Below are positions 17,345 to 27,711 of a stretch of DNA of 64,000 nucleotides, piece after piece. This DNA is from Thioalkalivibrio nitratireducens DSM 14787 (GTDB lineage: Bacteria > Pseudomonadota > Gammaproteobacteria > Ectothiorhodospirales > Ectothiorhodospiraceae). The notes beneath the pieces are model-generated. The model saw only the letters and a list, made by a program, of their open reading frames with translations, was not told where the DNA came from and did no database searches. The stretch is from positions 3,162,001 to 3,226,000 of the forward strand of contig NC_019902.2 of the NCBI RefSeq assembly GCF_000321415.2, written 5' to 3'. Each line of letters opens with the position of its first letter. Position 1 is the first letter of the stretch. The position numbers and the translations under genes are program-made.

Positions 17345-17578
17345 ATGAGCGAGCACATGGTGGACGTGACCGTCCATATCGACGAGACCATCGGCGCCGA
17401 GGCGCGCGAGGGCATCCAGGACAGGCTGCGCGACCTGAACGGCGTGATGGCCGCCTCCAGCCACGACGACAAGCCCCACTTACTGCTGGTCGAGTACGAT
17501 CCGGAGCGGGTCAGCGGCCAGGAGATCCTCGACACGGTGGTCGGCACTGGAGTGCACGCGGAACTGATCGGGCTTTGA
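17345..17578 (+). CDS. Small HMA-like domain protein without metal-binding cysteines
   Basis: The 77-residue protein has the beta-alpha-beta-beta-alpha-beta pattern of heavy-metal-associated (ferredoxin-like) domains: VDVTVHIDETIGAEAREGIQ, then LNGVMAASSHDDKPHLLLVEYDPERVSGQEILDTV. The usual MxCxxC loop is absent, replaced by an acidic stretch. It may thus be a regulator or bind something other than copper. The gene stands alone between divergent and convergent neighbours, with GAGGAGGC directly before the start. Confidence 0.72.
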   Translation: MSEHMVDVTVHIDETIGAEAREGIQDRLRDLNGVMAASSHDDKPHLLLVEYDPERVSGQEILDTVVGTGVHAELIGL

Positions 17579-17683
17579 CCCGGCAACCCCGCCGGTCGCC
17601 ACGCCCGACGGGGGCCAGCCACGACCGGGCCGTCCCGTCACTCTCCCGCGCTCACCGAACCGTGCCGGGATCCGGCCCGCAGG

Positions 17684-18136
17684 TTATTGCTCGGTGGTCA
17701 CCGAATCCTCGTCGCCCGTCAGCGCGGTGTTCAGCGTGTGCCAGGAAAGCGTCGCGCACTTGACCCGCATCGGGTATTCGTGCACGCCGGCCAGCGCGCC
17801 GAGGCTGCCCAGTTCCGCGGGATCGACCGGCGCATGGTCGCCGGTCAGCAGTTCGTGCACGTGTTCGAACAGGTCACGGGCCTCGTCTACCGTCCGACCT
17901 TTGACCGCCTCGGTCAGCATGGACGCCGAGGCCATCGAGATCGCGCAGCCGACGCCGACGAAACTGACGTCCTCGACGCGGCCGTCCGCGAGCTTCACGA
18001 ACAGCCGCAACTGGTCGCCGCAGAGCGGGTTGTGGCCGTCCACTGCGCGGGTGGCGTCGGGCATCTCGCGGAAATTCCGCGGATGCCGCTTGTGGTCCAG
18101 GATCAACTCCTGGTAGAGATCGTCGAGGTCGCTCAT
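17684..18136 (-). CDS. sufU: SufU-type Fe-S cluster assembly protein
   Basis: The 150-residue protein is of the IscU/SufU fold. Its conserved residues are in place: NPLCGDQL (C39, D41), GVGCAISMASASMLTEAVKG (C64) and VKCATLSWHTL (C127). It has the insertion of about 20 residues before the last cysteine (residues 98-125) that distinguishes SufU from IscU. SufU binds zinc and accepts persulfide sulfur from the desulfurase SufS, passing it to the SufBCD scaffold. Its start codon overlaps the sufS stop by 4 bases, so the two are translationally coupled. The other suf genes are not in the window. Confidence 0.92.
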   Translation of the reverse strand: MSDLDDLYQELILDHKRHPRNFREMPDATRAVDGHNPLCGDQLRLFVKLADGRVEDVSFVGVGCAISMASASMLTEAVKGRTVDEARDLFEHVHELLTGDHAPVDPAELGSLGALAGVHEYPMRVKCATLSWHTLNTALTGDEDSVTTEQ

Positions 18137-19380
18137 GCCAACATCTCCCGTGCATAGTGCAGCGCCGCCGCGAGCCGGTCGATCTCCTCCGGCGTGTTGT
18201 AGAACGCCATCGAGGCCCGGGAGGTCGCGGGCACCCCATACCAGGTCATCACCGGCATCGCGCAGTGGTGGCCGGCCCGCACCGCGAGGCCGCAGCGATC
18301 CAGGATCGTGCCCATGTCGTGCGGGTGCACGCCGTCCATCACGAAGGAGATCACCGCGACTTTGTCCCGCGCCTGCCCAATGATGCGCAGGCCGGGCACC
18401 TGCATCAGGCATTCTGTCGCGTACGCCAGCAGCCACTGTTCGTAGGCCGTTGCGGCGTCCCAATCCAGCGCTTCCAGGTATTCGATCGCTTGTCCCAGGC
18501 CGATGGCCCCGGCGATATCCGGTGTCCCTGCCTCGTAGCGGTGCGGCAGACCTGCATAGGTGGTCTTTTCGAAGCTTACGGTCCGGATCATCTCGCCGCC
18601 GCCCTGGTACGGCGGCATCGCCTCGAGCAGACGTTCCCGGCCGTAGAGCACGCCGATGCCGGTAGGCCCGAACGCCTTGTGCCCGGAGAATGCGTAGAAG
18701 TCGCAGTCCAGCGCCTGCACGTCCACCCGCAGGTGCGGCACCGCCTGGGCCCCGTCGAGCAACACCGGCACGCCCCGCTCCCGCGCCGCGGCGACAAGTT
18801 CCCGCACCGGGTTGATCGTCCCGAGCGCGTTGGAGACATGGACCATCGACAACAGCCGGGTACGGCGACTGAACAGGCCTGGAAGCGCGTCCAAGTCCAG
18901 TTCCCCTGCCGCGGTGATCGGCAGCACCCGCAGCACGATACCGGTCCGTTCGCGCAGCAGCTGCCAGGGCACGATGTTCGCATGGTGTTCCATCGCGCTC
19001 AGGATCACCTCGTCACCTTCAGCGAACCCACCGCCGAAGCTGGAAGCGACCAGGTTGATCGCCTCGGTGGTCCCGCGCACGAAAACGATTTCGCGGGTGG
19101 TACGCGCGTTCAGGAAACGCCGCGCGGACTCCCGCGCGGCCTCGAACGCAACAGTGGCACGCTCGGCCAGCGCGTGCACACCGCGGTGCACGTTCGCATT
19201 GTCGTGGCGATAGTAGCGGTCCAGCGCGTCGAGCACCGCCTGCGGCTTCTGGGTCGTGGCGGCGTTGTCGAGGTAGGCCAGCGGGTGGCCATGCACTTGT
19301 TGTTCGAGGATCGGGAAATCCCTGCGCACAGCGGCCACGTCCCAGGCTTCCGGCATCGGGGGCGGCATGGCTGCGTTCAT
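18133..19380 (-). CDS. sufS: Cysteine desulfurase SufS
   Basis: The 415-residue PLP enzyme is a class II cysteine desulfurase: it removes sulfur from cysteine as a persulfide for Fe-S cluster assembly. It has the N-terminal YLDNAATTQKP motif, the PLP-binding lysine in FSGHKAFGPTGIGVLYG (K235), and the catalytic cysteine in RAGHHCAMP (C372) with the short class II loop. The start at 19380 is preceded by GAGGAGG. The frame is open far upstream inside guaA, but that is a shadow. sufU follows with a 4-base overlap. The guaA stop lies about 120 bases upstream on the same strand. Confidence 0.95.
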   Translation of the reverse strand: MNAAMPPPMPEAWDVAAVRRDFPILEQQVHGHPLAYLDNAATTQKPQAVLDALDRYYRHDNANVHRGVHALAERATVAFEAARESARRFLNARTTREIVFVRGTTEAINLVASSFGGGFAEGDEVILSAMEHHANIVPWQLLRERTGIVLRVLPITAAGELDLDALPGLFSRRTRLLSMVHVSNALGTINPVRELVAAARERGVPVLLDGAQAVPHLRVDVQALDCDFYAFSGHKAFGPTGIGVLYGRERLLEAMPPYQGGGEMIRTVSFEKTTYAGLPHRYEAGTPDIAGAIGLGQAIEYLEALDWDAATAYEQWLLAYATECLMQVPGLRIIGQARDKVAVISFVMDGVHPHDMGTILDRCGLAVRAGHHCAMPVMTWYGVPATSRASMAFYNTPEEIDRLAAALHYAREMLA

Positions 19381-19499
19381 CCACTCCTCCTCGGGCTCGG
19401 GCGGCTTTGCGAGCCCCGTTTGCCGCGGTGATCGGCGGGCTTCCAAGGATCCAGGGCCTCGCCCCGGAGCATAGGGTATCAGGCCCCGGGCCGCCCCAG

Positions 19500-21077
19500 T
19501 CATTCCCACTCGATGGTCGCGGGCGGCTTGCCGGAGATATCGTAGGTGACACGCGAGATGCCGTCGATCTCGTTGATGATACGCCTGGAGACGAGGTCGA
19601 GGAACTCGTAGGGGAGGTGCGCCCAGCGAGCGGTCATGAAGTCGATGGTCTCGACCGCACGCAGCGCGACCACGTAGTCGTAGCGGCGACCGTCGCCCAT
19701 CACCCCGACCGAGCGTACCGGCAGGAACACCGCAAAGGCCTGTGACACCTGGTCGTACAGGTCCGCCCGGCGCAGTTCGTCGATGAAGATGTCGTCGGCC
19801 CGGCGCAGCAGGTCGGCGTATTCCTTCTTCACTTCGCCGAGGATGCGCACGCCGAGCCCTGGGCCCGGAAACGGATGACGGTAGACCATCTCGGTCGGCA
19901 GACCGAGCTCCACGCCGATCTTGCGCACCTCGTCCTTGAACAGCTCGCGCAGCGGCTCGACCAGGCCCATCTTCATCTGCTCGGGCAGCCCGCCGACGTT
20001 GTGATGGGACTTGATTACCTGCGCCTTGCCGGTTTTCGACCCGGCAGACTCGATCACGTCCGGATAGATCGTGCCCTGCGCCAGCCAGCGGGCATCGGTG
20101 ATCTTCCCGGCCTCCTCGTCGAACACCTCGATGAAATGTCCGCCGATGATCTTGCGCTTGTGCTCGGGATCGGCCACCCCTTCCAGCGCCTTCAGGAAAC
20201 GTTGCTCGGCGTCGACCCGGATCACCTTCACGCCCATGTGCCGGGCGAAGGTGGCCATCACCTGATCGCCCTCGTGCAAGCGCAGCAGGCCGGTATCGAC
20301 GAACACGCAGGTCAACTGGTCGCCGATGGCCTTGTGCAGCAGCGCACCGACCACCGAGGAATCCACGCCGCCGGACAGCCCGAGGATCACGTGGTCCGAA
20401 CCGACCTGTTCGCGCACCCGGGCCATCATGTCGTCGATGATGTTGCCCGGTGTCCAGAGATCCTCGCAGCCACAGATCTCGTGGATGAACCGCGACAGAA
20501 TCCGCTTGCCCTGGCGCGTGTGCGTCACCTCGGGGTGGAACTGCAGACCGTAGAAGCCACGTTTCTCGTCGGCCATGCCGGCGATCGGCGCGGAGTCGGT
20601 CGAGCACATCAGCTTGAAACCGGGCGGCAGCTCGGCGACCCGGTCACCGTGCGACATCCAGACGTCCAGCAAGCCGAAACCCTCGGGCGTGGTGTGATCC
20701 TCGATGTCGGTCAGCAACCGGGTGTGGCCACGGGCGCGGACCTGCGCGAACCCGAACTCGCGGTAAGTCGACGGCTCGACCTTGCCCCCGAGCTGTGCGG
20801 CCATCGTCTGCATGCCATAGCAGATCCCGAGCACCGGCACGCCGAGTTCGAACACCAGCGGGTCGGCAACGGGCGGGGCCTCGGTGTGCACCGACTCCGG
20901 ACCGCCCGACAGGATGATGCCGCTCGGGGCAAACGCGCGAATCGCCTCTCGTTTCATGTCCCAGGGGTGGATCTCGGAATACACGCCGGCCTCGCGCACC
21001 CGCCGCGCGATCAATTGCGTGTACTGCGAACCGAAGTCCAGCACCAGGATCCGGTGCGCATGTACGTCCTGGGTCAT
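19500..21077 (-). CDS. guaA: GMP synthase (glutamine-hydrolysing)
   Basis: The 525-residue enzyme converts XMP to GMP with ATP and glutamine. The N-terminal class I glutaminase domain has the catalytic cysteine in VLGICYGMQ (C86) and the histidine/glutamate of FHPEVTH. The ATP-pyrophosphatase domain follows with the P-loop [10 protein letters not shown], and the C-terminal dimerisation domain ends in the family-typical PPATIEWE. The ATG at 21077 gives the N-terminus expected for gammaproteobacteria ([20 protein letters not shown]); a TTG four codons upstream is a less likely start. guaB lies upstream on the same strand, separated by about 170 bases with palindromic repeats. Confidence 0.97.
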   Translation of the reverse strand: MTQDVHAHRILVLDFGSQYTQLIARRVREAGVYSEIHPWDMKREAIRAFAPSGIILSGGPESVHTEAPPVADPLVFELGVPVLGICYGMQTMAAQLGGKVEPSTYREFGFAQVRARGHTRLLTDIEDHTTPEGFGLLDVWMSHGDRVAELPPGFKLMCSTDSAPIAGMADEKRGFYGLQFHPEVTHTRQGKRILSRFIHEICGCEDLWTPGNIIDDMMARVREQVGSDHVILGLSGGVDSSVVGALLHKAIGDQLTCVFVDTGLLRLHEGDQVMATFARHMGVKVIRVDAEQRFLKALEGVADPEHKRKIIGGHFIEVFDEEAGKITDARWLAQGTIYPDVIESAGSKTGKAQVIKSHHNVGGLPEQMKMGLVEPLRELFKDEVRKIGVELGLPTEMVYRHPFPGPGLGVRILGEVKKEYADLLRRADDIFIDELRRADLYDQVSQAFAVFLPVRSVGVMGDGRRYDYVVALRAVETIDFMTARWAHLPYEFLDLVSRRIINEIDGISRVTYDISGKPPATIEWE

Positions 21078-21139
21078 CTTGTCATCCAACGGCGGTCAAT
21101 CGGCCCCCGGCGAGCAGCGCCAGGGGAAACCACCCTCCT

Positions 21140-21240
21140 CCGTGAACCGGGAGGGGTTAGGGAAGGGCAAGTGCACGGCACCGGCCCAGTGCACTCGCCC
21201 TCACCTACGGCCCTCTCCCGCCAGACGGGAGAGGGGAGAA
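21140..21240. repeat. Two inverted copies of a dispersed palindromic element between guaA and guaB
   Basis: The left copy has CCCTCC and GGGAGG arms and then a tail GGTTAGGGAAGGGC. The right copy is its mirror: GCCCTCACCTACGGCC, then a CCTCTCCCG/CGGGAGAGG hairpin (21218-21236). Between them, GTGCAC occurs twice in mirrored position. The copy at 13724 has the same design. Transcripts of guaB would form a long fold here, perhaps ending or stabilising the mRNA. Origin as a mobile palindromic repeat is inference. Confidence 0.55.
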
Positions 21241-21246
21241 CATTCG

Positions 21247-23057
<1,811 letters not shown>

Positions 23058-24500
23058 ATGACAATTGAACGCAGTGTCCTTTCCGTGAGCCAGCTGAACC
23101 AGCAGGCAGACCGCCTGCTGCGCACCGGACTAGGCTCGGTCTGGGTCGAGGGTGAGGTATCGAACCTGCGTCGCTACGCTTCCGGACACCAGTATTTCTC
23201 GCTGAAGGACGCGCAGGCGAGCGTCAGCTGCACATTGTTCCGCGGCAACGCCCGCAATGCCTCACCCTTCGCCGACGGTGACCGGGTGGTGGTGTTCGGG
23301 CGTGCGGGCGTGTACGCCGCCCGCGGCCAGTTCCAGCTGGTCGTCGAACGCCTGGAGAGCACCGGCGAGGGGCGCTTGCTGCTGGAGTTCCAGCGGCTGA
23401 AGGCACGCCTCCTCGCCGAGGGGCTTTTCGCACCCGAACGCAAGCGCGCGCTGCCCCGCTGGGTGCACCGGCTGGGGGTGATCACCTCGCCGCAGGGTGA
23501 CGTACAGCACGACATCGCACGCACCCTGGCGCGGCGCTTCCCCCTGTTGCTGCCGTTCCGGCTCTACCCGGTCGCGGTACAGGGTGCGGGCGCCGCGCCG
23601 CAGATGGTACAGGCGCTGGAACAGGCGGGCCACGAAGGCGCGGTCGACGTGCTGATCCTCGCCCGCGGCGGCGGGTCGCTGGAAGACCTGTGGGCCTTCA
23701 ACGAGGAAGCCGTCGCCCGCGCGATCGCTGACTGCCCGATCCCGGTAGTCACCGGAATCGGGCACGAGACCGATGCCACGATCGCCGACTACGTAGCCGA
23801 CCTGAGCGCCTCGACTCCGACCGCAGCGGCAGAGGCCGTGAGCCCCGACGCGAGAGTGCTGCACCGCCAGCTCGCCGAGACAGCCGCCCGCCTGGAACGA
23901 ACCCTGGCCGATCGCATCCGCGATCGGCGGCGGATGCTGGAGTCGCTCGACGCACGCCTGCAACGCGCCCACCCGGGCCGGCGCGTGGAGCAGCACCTGC
24001 AGCGCGTCGACGAACTGCAGCAGCGCCTGCAACGCTCGATCCACCGAGTGTTCGACACCCGGCGGGGACGGCTGCGACAGCTGCTCCTCGCGTTGCGGGT
24101 GCACAACCCGGCACACCGGATCCTGGTGCACCGGGGCCGACTGGAGCAGCTGCGCCACCGGCTGTTCCAGGCCCGCCCGAGCCGCCTCCTGCAGACGCAG
24201 CAGGCCCGGCTCGACGGTCTCCGCGATCGGTTGGCACGGGAGATTCGGCACCAGCTGGAGCGTGAGACGACCCGGCTCGAAGCCGCCCACGGTCGGCTGC
24301 GGGCCCTGGATCCGGATGCGGTCCTGGAGCGGGGTTACAGCATTCTGCTGACCCACGACCAGCAGGTCGTACGCAGGGCCGAGCCGTCCCTGCAGGGCGC
24401 CTCCCTGCACGCCCGCCTCGCGTCGGGTCGACTCGACCTGCACGTGGAGGCGGTGCACCCAGCCGGCAGCCGCTCAGGCAAGCCCGGCTCGGGGACGTAA
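23058..24500 (+). CDS. xseA: Exodeoxyribonuclease VII large subunit
   Basis: The 480-residue large subunit of the single-strand exonuclease ExoVII contains an N-terminal OB-fold (VLSVSQLNQQADRLLRTGLGSVWVEGEVSN), the catalytic domain with GVITSPQGDVQHDI, ARGGGSLEDLWAFNEE and VVTGIGHETDATIADYVAD, and a long arginine/glutamine-rich coiled coil (residues about 270-420). The C-terminal segment has the DPDAVLERGYSI motif. With XseB it cuts single-stranded DNA in repair. The ATG at 23058 is the family-typical start. The usual xseA position next to guaB/guaA in gammaproteobacteria supports the call. xseB is not seen nearby. Confidence 0.95.
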   Translation: MTIERSVLSVSQLNQQADRLLRTGLGSVWVEGEVSNLRRYASGHQYFSLKDAQASVSCTLFRGNARNASPFADGDRVVVFGRAGVYAARGQFQLVVERLESTGEGRLLLEFQRLKARLLAEGLFAPERKRALPRWVHRLGVITSPQGDVQHDIARTLARRFPLLLPFRLYPVAVQGAGAAPQMVQALEQAGHEGAVDVLILARGGGSLEDLWAFNEEAVARAIADCPIPVVTGIGHETDATIADYVADLSASTPTAAAEAVSPDARVLHRQLAETAARLERTLADRIRDRRRMLESLDARLQRAHPGRRVEQHLQRVDELQQRLQRSIHRVFDTRRGRLRQLLLALRVHNPAHRILVHRGRLEQLRHRLFQARPSRLLQTQQARLDGLRDRLAREIRHQLERETTRLEAAHGRLRALDPDAVLERGYSILLTHDQQVVRRAEPSLQGASLHARLASGRLDLHVEAVHPAGSRSGKPGSGT

Positions 24501-24865
24501 CCTGCTCCGAAGGGGATACCCGGGTTGTTGTGCCTCCCGGAACGGCCTACGGCGGCGCAGGGCGGAAGGCTGAGCAGATCTTGGGCGAACAAACGTCGCA
24601 CTCGGGCCGCCAAGGCAGTCGGCGCTTGGCGCAACGCGAACCACTGGAGCCGCGAACGGCCACTCGGGAGGGCGCATCGATTCCGTCGCTCGAAGACCTC
24701 CAGATCGCTCTCGCAGCCTCGAAACGTCATCCGCCACTTGGCTGTTCGCCCCCGCCGCTTGTGGCAACATCGGCACCGGATGCCGAATGACGGCCCTCGG
24801 CCTCTTCCGCGCTACGCCTGCTGGAGGATCCTGGGTACCGGCGCAGCGTCGAACGCGTCAAACAC
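24501..24865. other. Convergent intergenic region, no recognised gene
   Basis: The 365 bases between the xseA stop and the cbbY-like stop show only shadow open frames without signatures. No strong terminator hairpin with a U-tract was found. Confidence 0.45.
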
Positions 24866-25642
24866 TCACGCACTGCCCTGTGCCATCCGATGCCAATGCA
24901 GCAGGCTCGGCACGTCCACGTAGGGCGATACCGGGGCTGCGCCCGCCAGCACCGTGGCCGGCGCACCGGGCTCCCCGAAGCCGTCGAGGACCACCAGCGC
25001 ACCGGTAAAATCCTGGTCCCGCGTATACTCGTTGGTGGTCACGATCACCGGCAGCCCGGCACCCCGCGCCGCACGCACGCCGTTGTCGGAGTCCTCGAAC
25101 GCCAGACAGGCCGCGGGCGGGAGATCCAACGCCTGCAGTGCCCGATGAAAGATATCGGGCGCGGGCTTCTTGGCTGGCACCACATCGCCAGCCGCGATCA
25201 CCTCGAACCACCCGATACCGTCCCCGCCGAGCGTGGCCTTCAGCAGCGCGGTCACGTTCTCCGGCGTCGTGGTGGTCGCGATCGCGAGCCGCAGACCGCC
25301 GGCGCGGGCCTCTTCGAGGAGCCGCCGAACCCCCGGCCGCAGCGGGATCGCGCCGGTCTCGAGCATCGCCACATAGTGCCGCGTCTTCGCCGCGTGCAGC
25401 GCGCGAATGCGCTCGTCGATCCCGGGCTCGCGCAACCGATCGGGCCAGTCCTCGGACAGGTACTGCCGGATGCGTTCCTTGCCCCCGGTCACGCGCAGCA
25501 GCCGGCCGTATCGGGCCACGTCCCAGTGCCAGCCGAGCCCAGCCTCGTCGAAGGCGCGATTGAACGCGACGCGGTGGCCATCGCGCTCGGTGTCCGCCAG
25601 AGTCCCATCGACATCGAAAACCAGTGCTGCCAGCGGTTGCAT
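24866..25642 (-). CDS. HAD-superfamily phosphatase, CbbY-like
   Basis: The 258-residue hydrolase has the HAD nucleophile motif LVFDVDGTLADTE (D10, D12), motif II in IATTTTPENV, the lysine of motif III in AKKPAPDIF and motif IV in AFEDSDNGVRAA. The cap insert carries VTGGKERIRQYL, which is characteristic of CbbY. CbbY dephosphorylates xylulose-1,5-bisphosphate, an inhibitor of Rubisco, so its presence fits an organism with a Calvin cycle. No cbb genes lie here, so another sugar phosphate cannot be ruled out. AGGGGGGAAC precedes the ATG. It is divergent from dksA. Confidence 0.85.
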   Translation of the reverse strand: MQPLAALVFDVDGTLADTERDGHRVAFNRAFDEAGLGWHWDVARYGRLLRVTGGKERIRQYLSEDWPDRLREPGIDERIRALHAAKTRHYVAMLETGAIPLRPGVRRLLEEARAGGLRLAIATTTTPENVTALLKATLGGDGIGWFEVIAAGDVVPAKKPAPDIFHRALQALDLPPAACLAFEDSDNGVRAARGAGLPVIVTTNEYTRDQDFTGALVVLDGFGEPGAPATVLAGAAPVSPYVDVPSLLHWHRMAQGSA

Positions 25643-25746
25643 GTTCCCCCCTGCCCCGGACCCTCCGGGGGACCCGGTAAATTCGCAAGTTATAACATTC
25701 CTGAAATCGGCGCCTCGCCAACGGCGCCCCCGTGACCGCGGCGTGC

Positions 25747-25775
25747 TTGCCTGGGGGCGCGGACTCTGATAGTAA
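25747..25775 (+). promoter_or_regulatory. Putative dksA promoter
   Basis: TTGCCT (25747-25752) and TAGTAA (25770-25775) are spaced by 17 bases, about 30 bases upstream of the dksA start. Both are acceptable matches to the sigma-70 elements. This is the only good candidate in the 165-base divergent region on this strand. Confidence 0.5.
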
Positions 25776-25807
25776 AGGCGCCCATTTCAACCCGGAGACC
25801 AGCGAAC

Positions 25808-26260
25808 ATGGCCGCAGACCAGAATCAGGCGAAGCCCTCCTCCAAGCACATGGTGGCGAGTGGCATTGCTGCCTACGAGCCGGAAGCGGGCGAAGAATAC
25901 ATGAGCAAGGCCCAACTGGCACACTTCCGGGAACTGCTGCTGGCCTGGAAACAGGAACTGATGGAGGAGGTCGAACGCACCGTCGGTCACATGAAACAGG
26001 ATGCGGCCAACTTCGCCGATCCTGCAGACCGAGCGACCCAGGAAGAGGAGTTCGGGCTGGAGCTGCGCGCCCGCGACCGCGAGCGCAAGCTGTGCAAGAA
26101 GATCGACGAAGCCCTGCGCAACATCGACCTCGGCGATTACGGATACTGCGAAGCCTGCGGAGTCGAGATCGGCATCCGGCGGCTCGAGGCGCGCCCCACC
26201 GCAACGCTTTGCATCGACTGCAAGACGCTGGCCGAGCTCAAGGAGAAGCAGATGGCGTGA
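25808..26260 (+). CDS. dksA: RNA polymerase-binding transcription factor DksA
   Basis: The 150-residue protein acts with ppGpp on RNA polymerase in the stringent response. The coiled coil (about residues 38-110) has at its tip the DPADRAT sequence, holding the aspartate and alanine required for activity. The C-terminal zinc finger has all four cysteines (CEACG and CIDC). The N-terminus has a somewhat longer lead than in E. coli, but the ATG at 25808 is well supported by CCGGAG upstream. gluQ follows after 85 bases, a conserved pairing in gammaproteobacteria. Confidence 0.96.
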   Translation: MAADQNQAKPSSKHMVASGIAAYEPEAGEEYMSKAQLAHFRELLLAWKQELMEEVERTVGHMKQDAANFADPADRATQEEEFGLELRARDRERKLCKKIDEALRNIDLGDYGYCEACGVEIGIRRLEARPTATLCIDCKTLAELKEKQMA

Positions 26261-26345
26261 GGCCGGGGTCTCGCCATCGTTCCAACCCGTTCCGGTCCGG
26301 CACGGCAGTCTGCACCGGCCGCTGCCCCAAGACGGCGCACGGCTC

Positions 26346-27266
26346 GTGAGCGCCTACGTCGGCCGCTTCGCGCCAACCCCTTCGGGGCCCCTGCACCTGG
26401 GCTCGCTGGCGGCCGCAGTGGTCTCCTGGCTCGACGCCCGCAGCCAGCAGGGCCGCTGGCACCTACGCATCGACGACATCGACCGGCCGCGGGTCGCCGC
26501 AGGCGCGAGTGACGCGATCCTCCGCGCACTCGACTGCCACGACCTGGGCTGGGACGGCCCAGTGAGCCATCAGAGCCGCCACGGCTCCGACTACCAGGAT
26601 GCGGCAGAGCGGCTGCGTGACGCCGGCCACCTGTTTCCCTGCGCCTGCTCGCGCCAGCAGGTGCTCGAGGCGGGCAGAAGCGGCTGGGAAGGACCGATCT
26701 ACCCGGGCACCTGCCGCCGCGGGCTGCCGCCGTCTCGGCAGCACCGGTCGCTGCGGCTGCAGGTCACGCAGCGACACTGGACGATCGAAGACCGCGCCCT
26801 GGGCCCGGTTTCCTTCGACCTTCAGGCACTCGGTGGCGATTTCGTGGTCCGTCGGGCCGACGGGCTGTTCGCGTACCAGCTCGCAACGGTCGTCGATGAT
26901 CTGGCGCTGGGCGTGACCGACGTGGTGCGGGGGATCGACCTGCTGGGATCGGTGCCGCGCCAGATGCACCTGTATCGGGCGCTGGAACAATCCCCACCGC
27001 GCTACCTCCACCACCCGGTGGTGGTCGCGCGCGACCGTTGCAAACTCGCCAAGTCTCATGGCGCAGCGCCGATACGCTGCCGCGACGCGGTGTCGACGCT
27101 GGCCCGCATCCTGAGCGCGATCGGCATCCCGGACCTGGAACCCGAGATGACCGGCGGCGGTACCGGCGCGGTGACGAGCCTGCTGGAGCATGCACTGGGG
27201 CACTGGCATCCCGCACGGCTTCCCGTGCAACCTATCGCCGCGGCAACGCTGGAGCCCGGCGGCTAG
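26346..27266 (+). CDS. gluQ: Glutamyl-Q tRNA(Asp) synthetase
   Basis: The 306-residue paralog of glutamyl-tRNA synthetase consists of the catalytic domain only. It places glutamate on queuosine in the anticodon of tRNA-Asp. The HIGH-like motif is PTPSGPLHLGS (near residue 10), the KMSKS-like loop is RCKLAKSHG, and zinc ligands lie in FPCACSRQQ and YPGTCRRG. There is no anticodon-binding domain, as expected for the family. Translation must start at the GTG at 26346, since the MSAYVGRFAPTPSG N-terminus fits the family and no ATG lies there. The dksA neighbour supports the call. Confidence 0.94.
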   Translation: MSAYVGRFAPTPSGPLHLGSLAAAVVSWLDARSQQGRWHLRIDDIDRPRVAAGASDAILRALDCHDLGWDGPVSHQSRHGSDYQDAAERLRDAGHLFPCACSRQQVLEAGRSGWEGPIYPGTCRRGLPPSRQHRSLRLQVTQRHWTIEDRALGPVSFDLQALGGDFVVRRADGLFAYQLATVVDDLALGVTDVVRGIDLLGSVPRQMHLYRALEQSPPRYLHHPVVVARDRCKLAKSHGAAPIRCRDAVSTLARILSAIGIPDLEPEMTGGGTGAVTSLLEHALGHWHPARLPVQPIAAATLEPGG

Positions 27267-27540
27267 TGGGCCGTGCGGGAAATGCGGTGCCTGCTGAGCA
27301 CAGCGAGACGCGCCGGAGGAAGGTGGGCGAGTGCAGAAACGGCCAAGCTGTTTCAAACTGGCCCAACGCAGCGCCGGCGTATGTGGCGAAGCGATCGGGC
27401 GCGGAACGTTCGACACGGTTCACCGGGGGCGCCGTGATGGAATCCGCCGTTCGGGCCTGCCGGGGCGCAGGCCCATGGCACAGGCACTGGGGGGAAACGT
27501 TGAGAGCAGCAGCGGCCGGCCAGCGGCCGGGAGAGCACCG

Positions 27541-27711
27541 ATGAACCCGGCTGCTGGCGTGCTGGTCGTGCTGCTGGGAGTCCTGCTGTTCCTGTCACCG
27601 GTCCCGATGTGGGTCGCTTCCGTCGCCCCGGCCTGGTGGTGGCCGTTCGTGGCCTGGGCCGTGCTGATCGCGACCATCGCCTGCCACGTCCTCGGCCGCC
27701 GTGACCCTTAG
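27541..27711 (+). CDS. Small two-helix membrane protein upstream of the sensor kinase
   Basis: The 56-residue frame encodes two hydrophobic helices (VLVVLLGVLLFLSPVPMWVASV and WWWPFVAWAVLIATIACHVL) and a short polar end. GGGAGAG precedes the ATG at a good distance. It overlaps the GTG start of the large sensor kinase by 11 bases in a different frame, which suggests translational coupling. Small membrane proteins are often found before CbrA-like kinases, but I cannot assign it to a named family. A longer frame upstream is open but unsupported. Confidence 0.6.
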   Translation: MNPAAGVLVVLLGVLLFLSPVPMWVASVAPAWWWPFVAWAVLIATIACHVLGRRDP

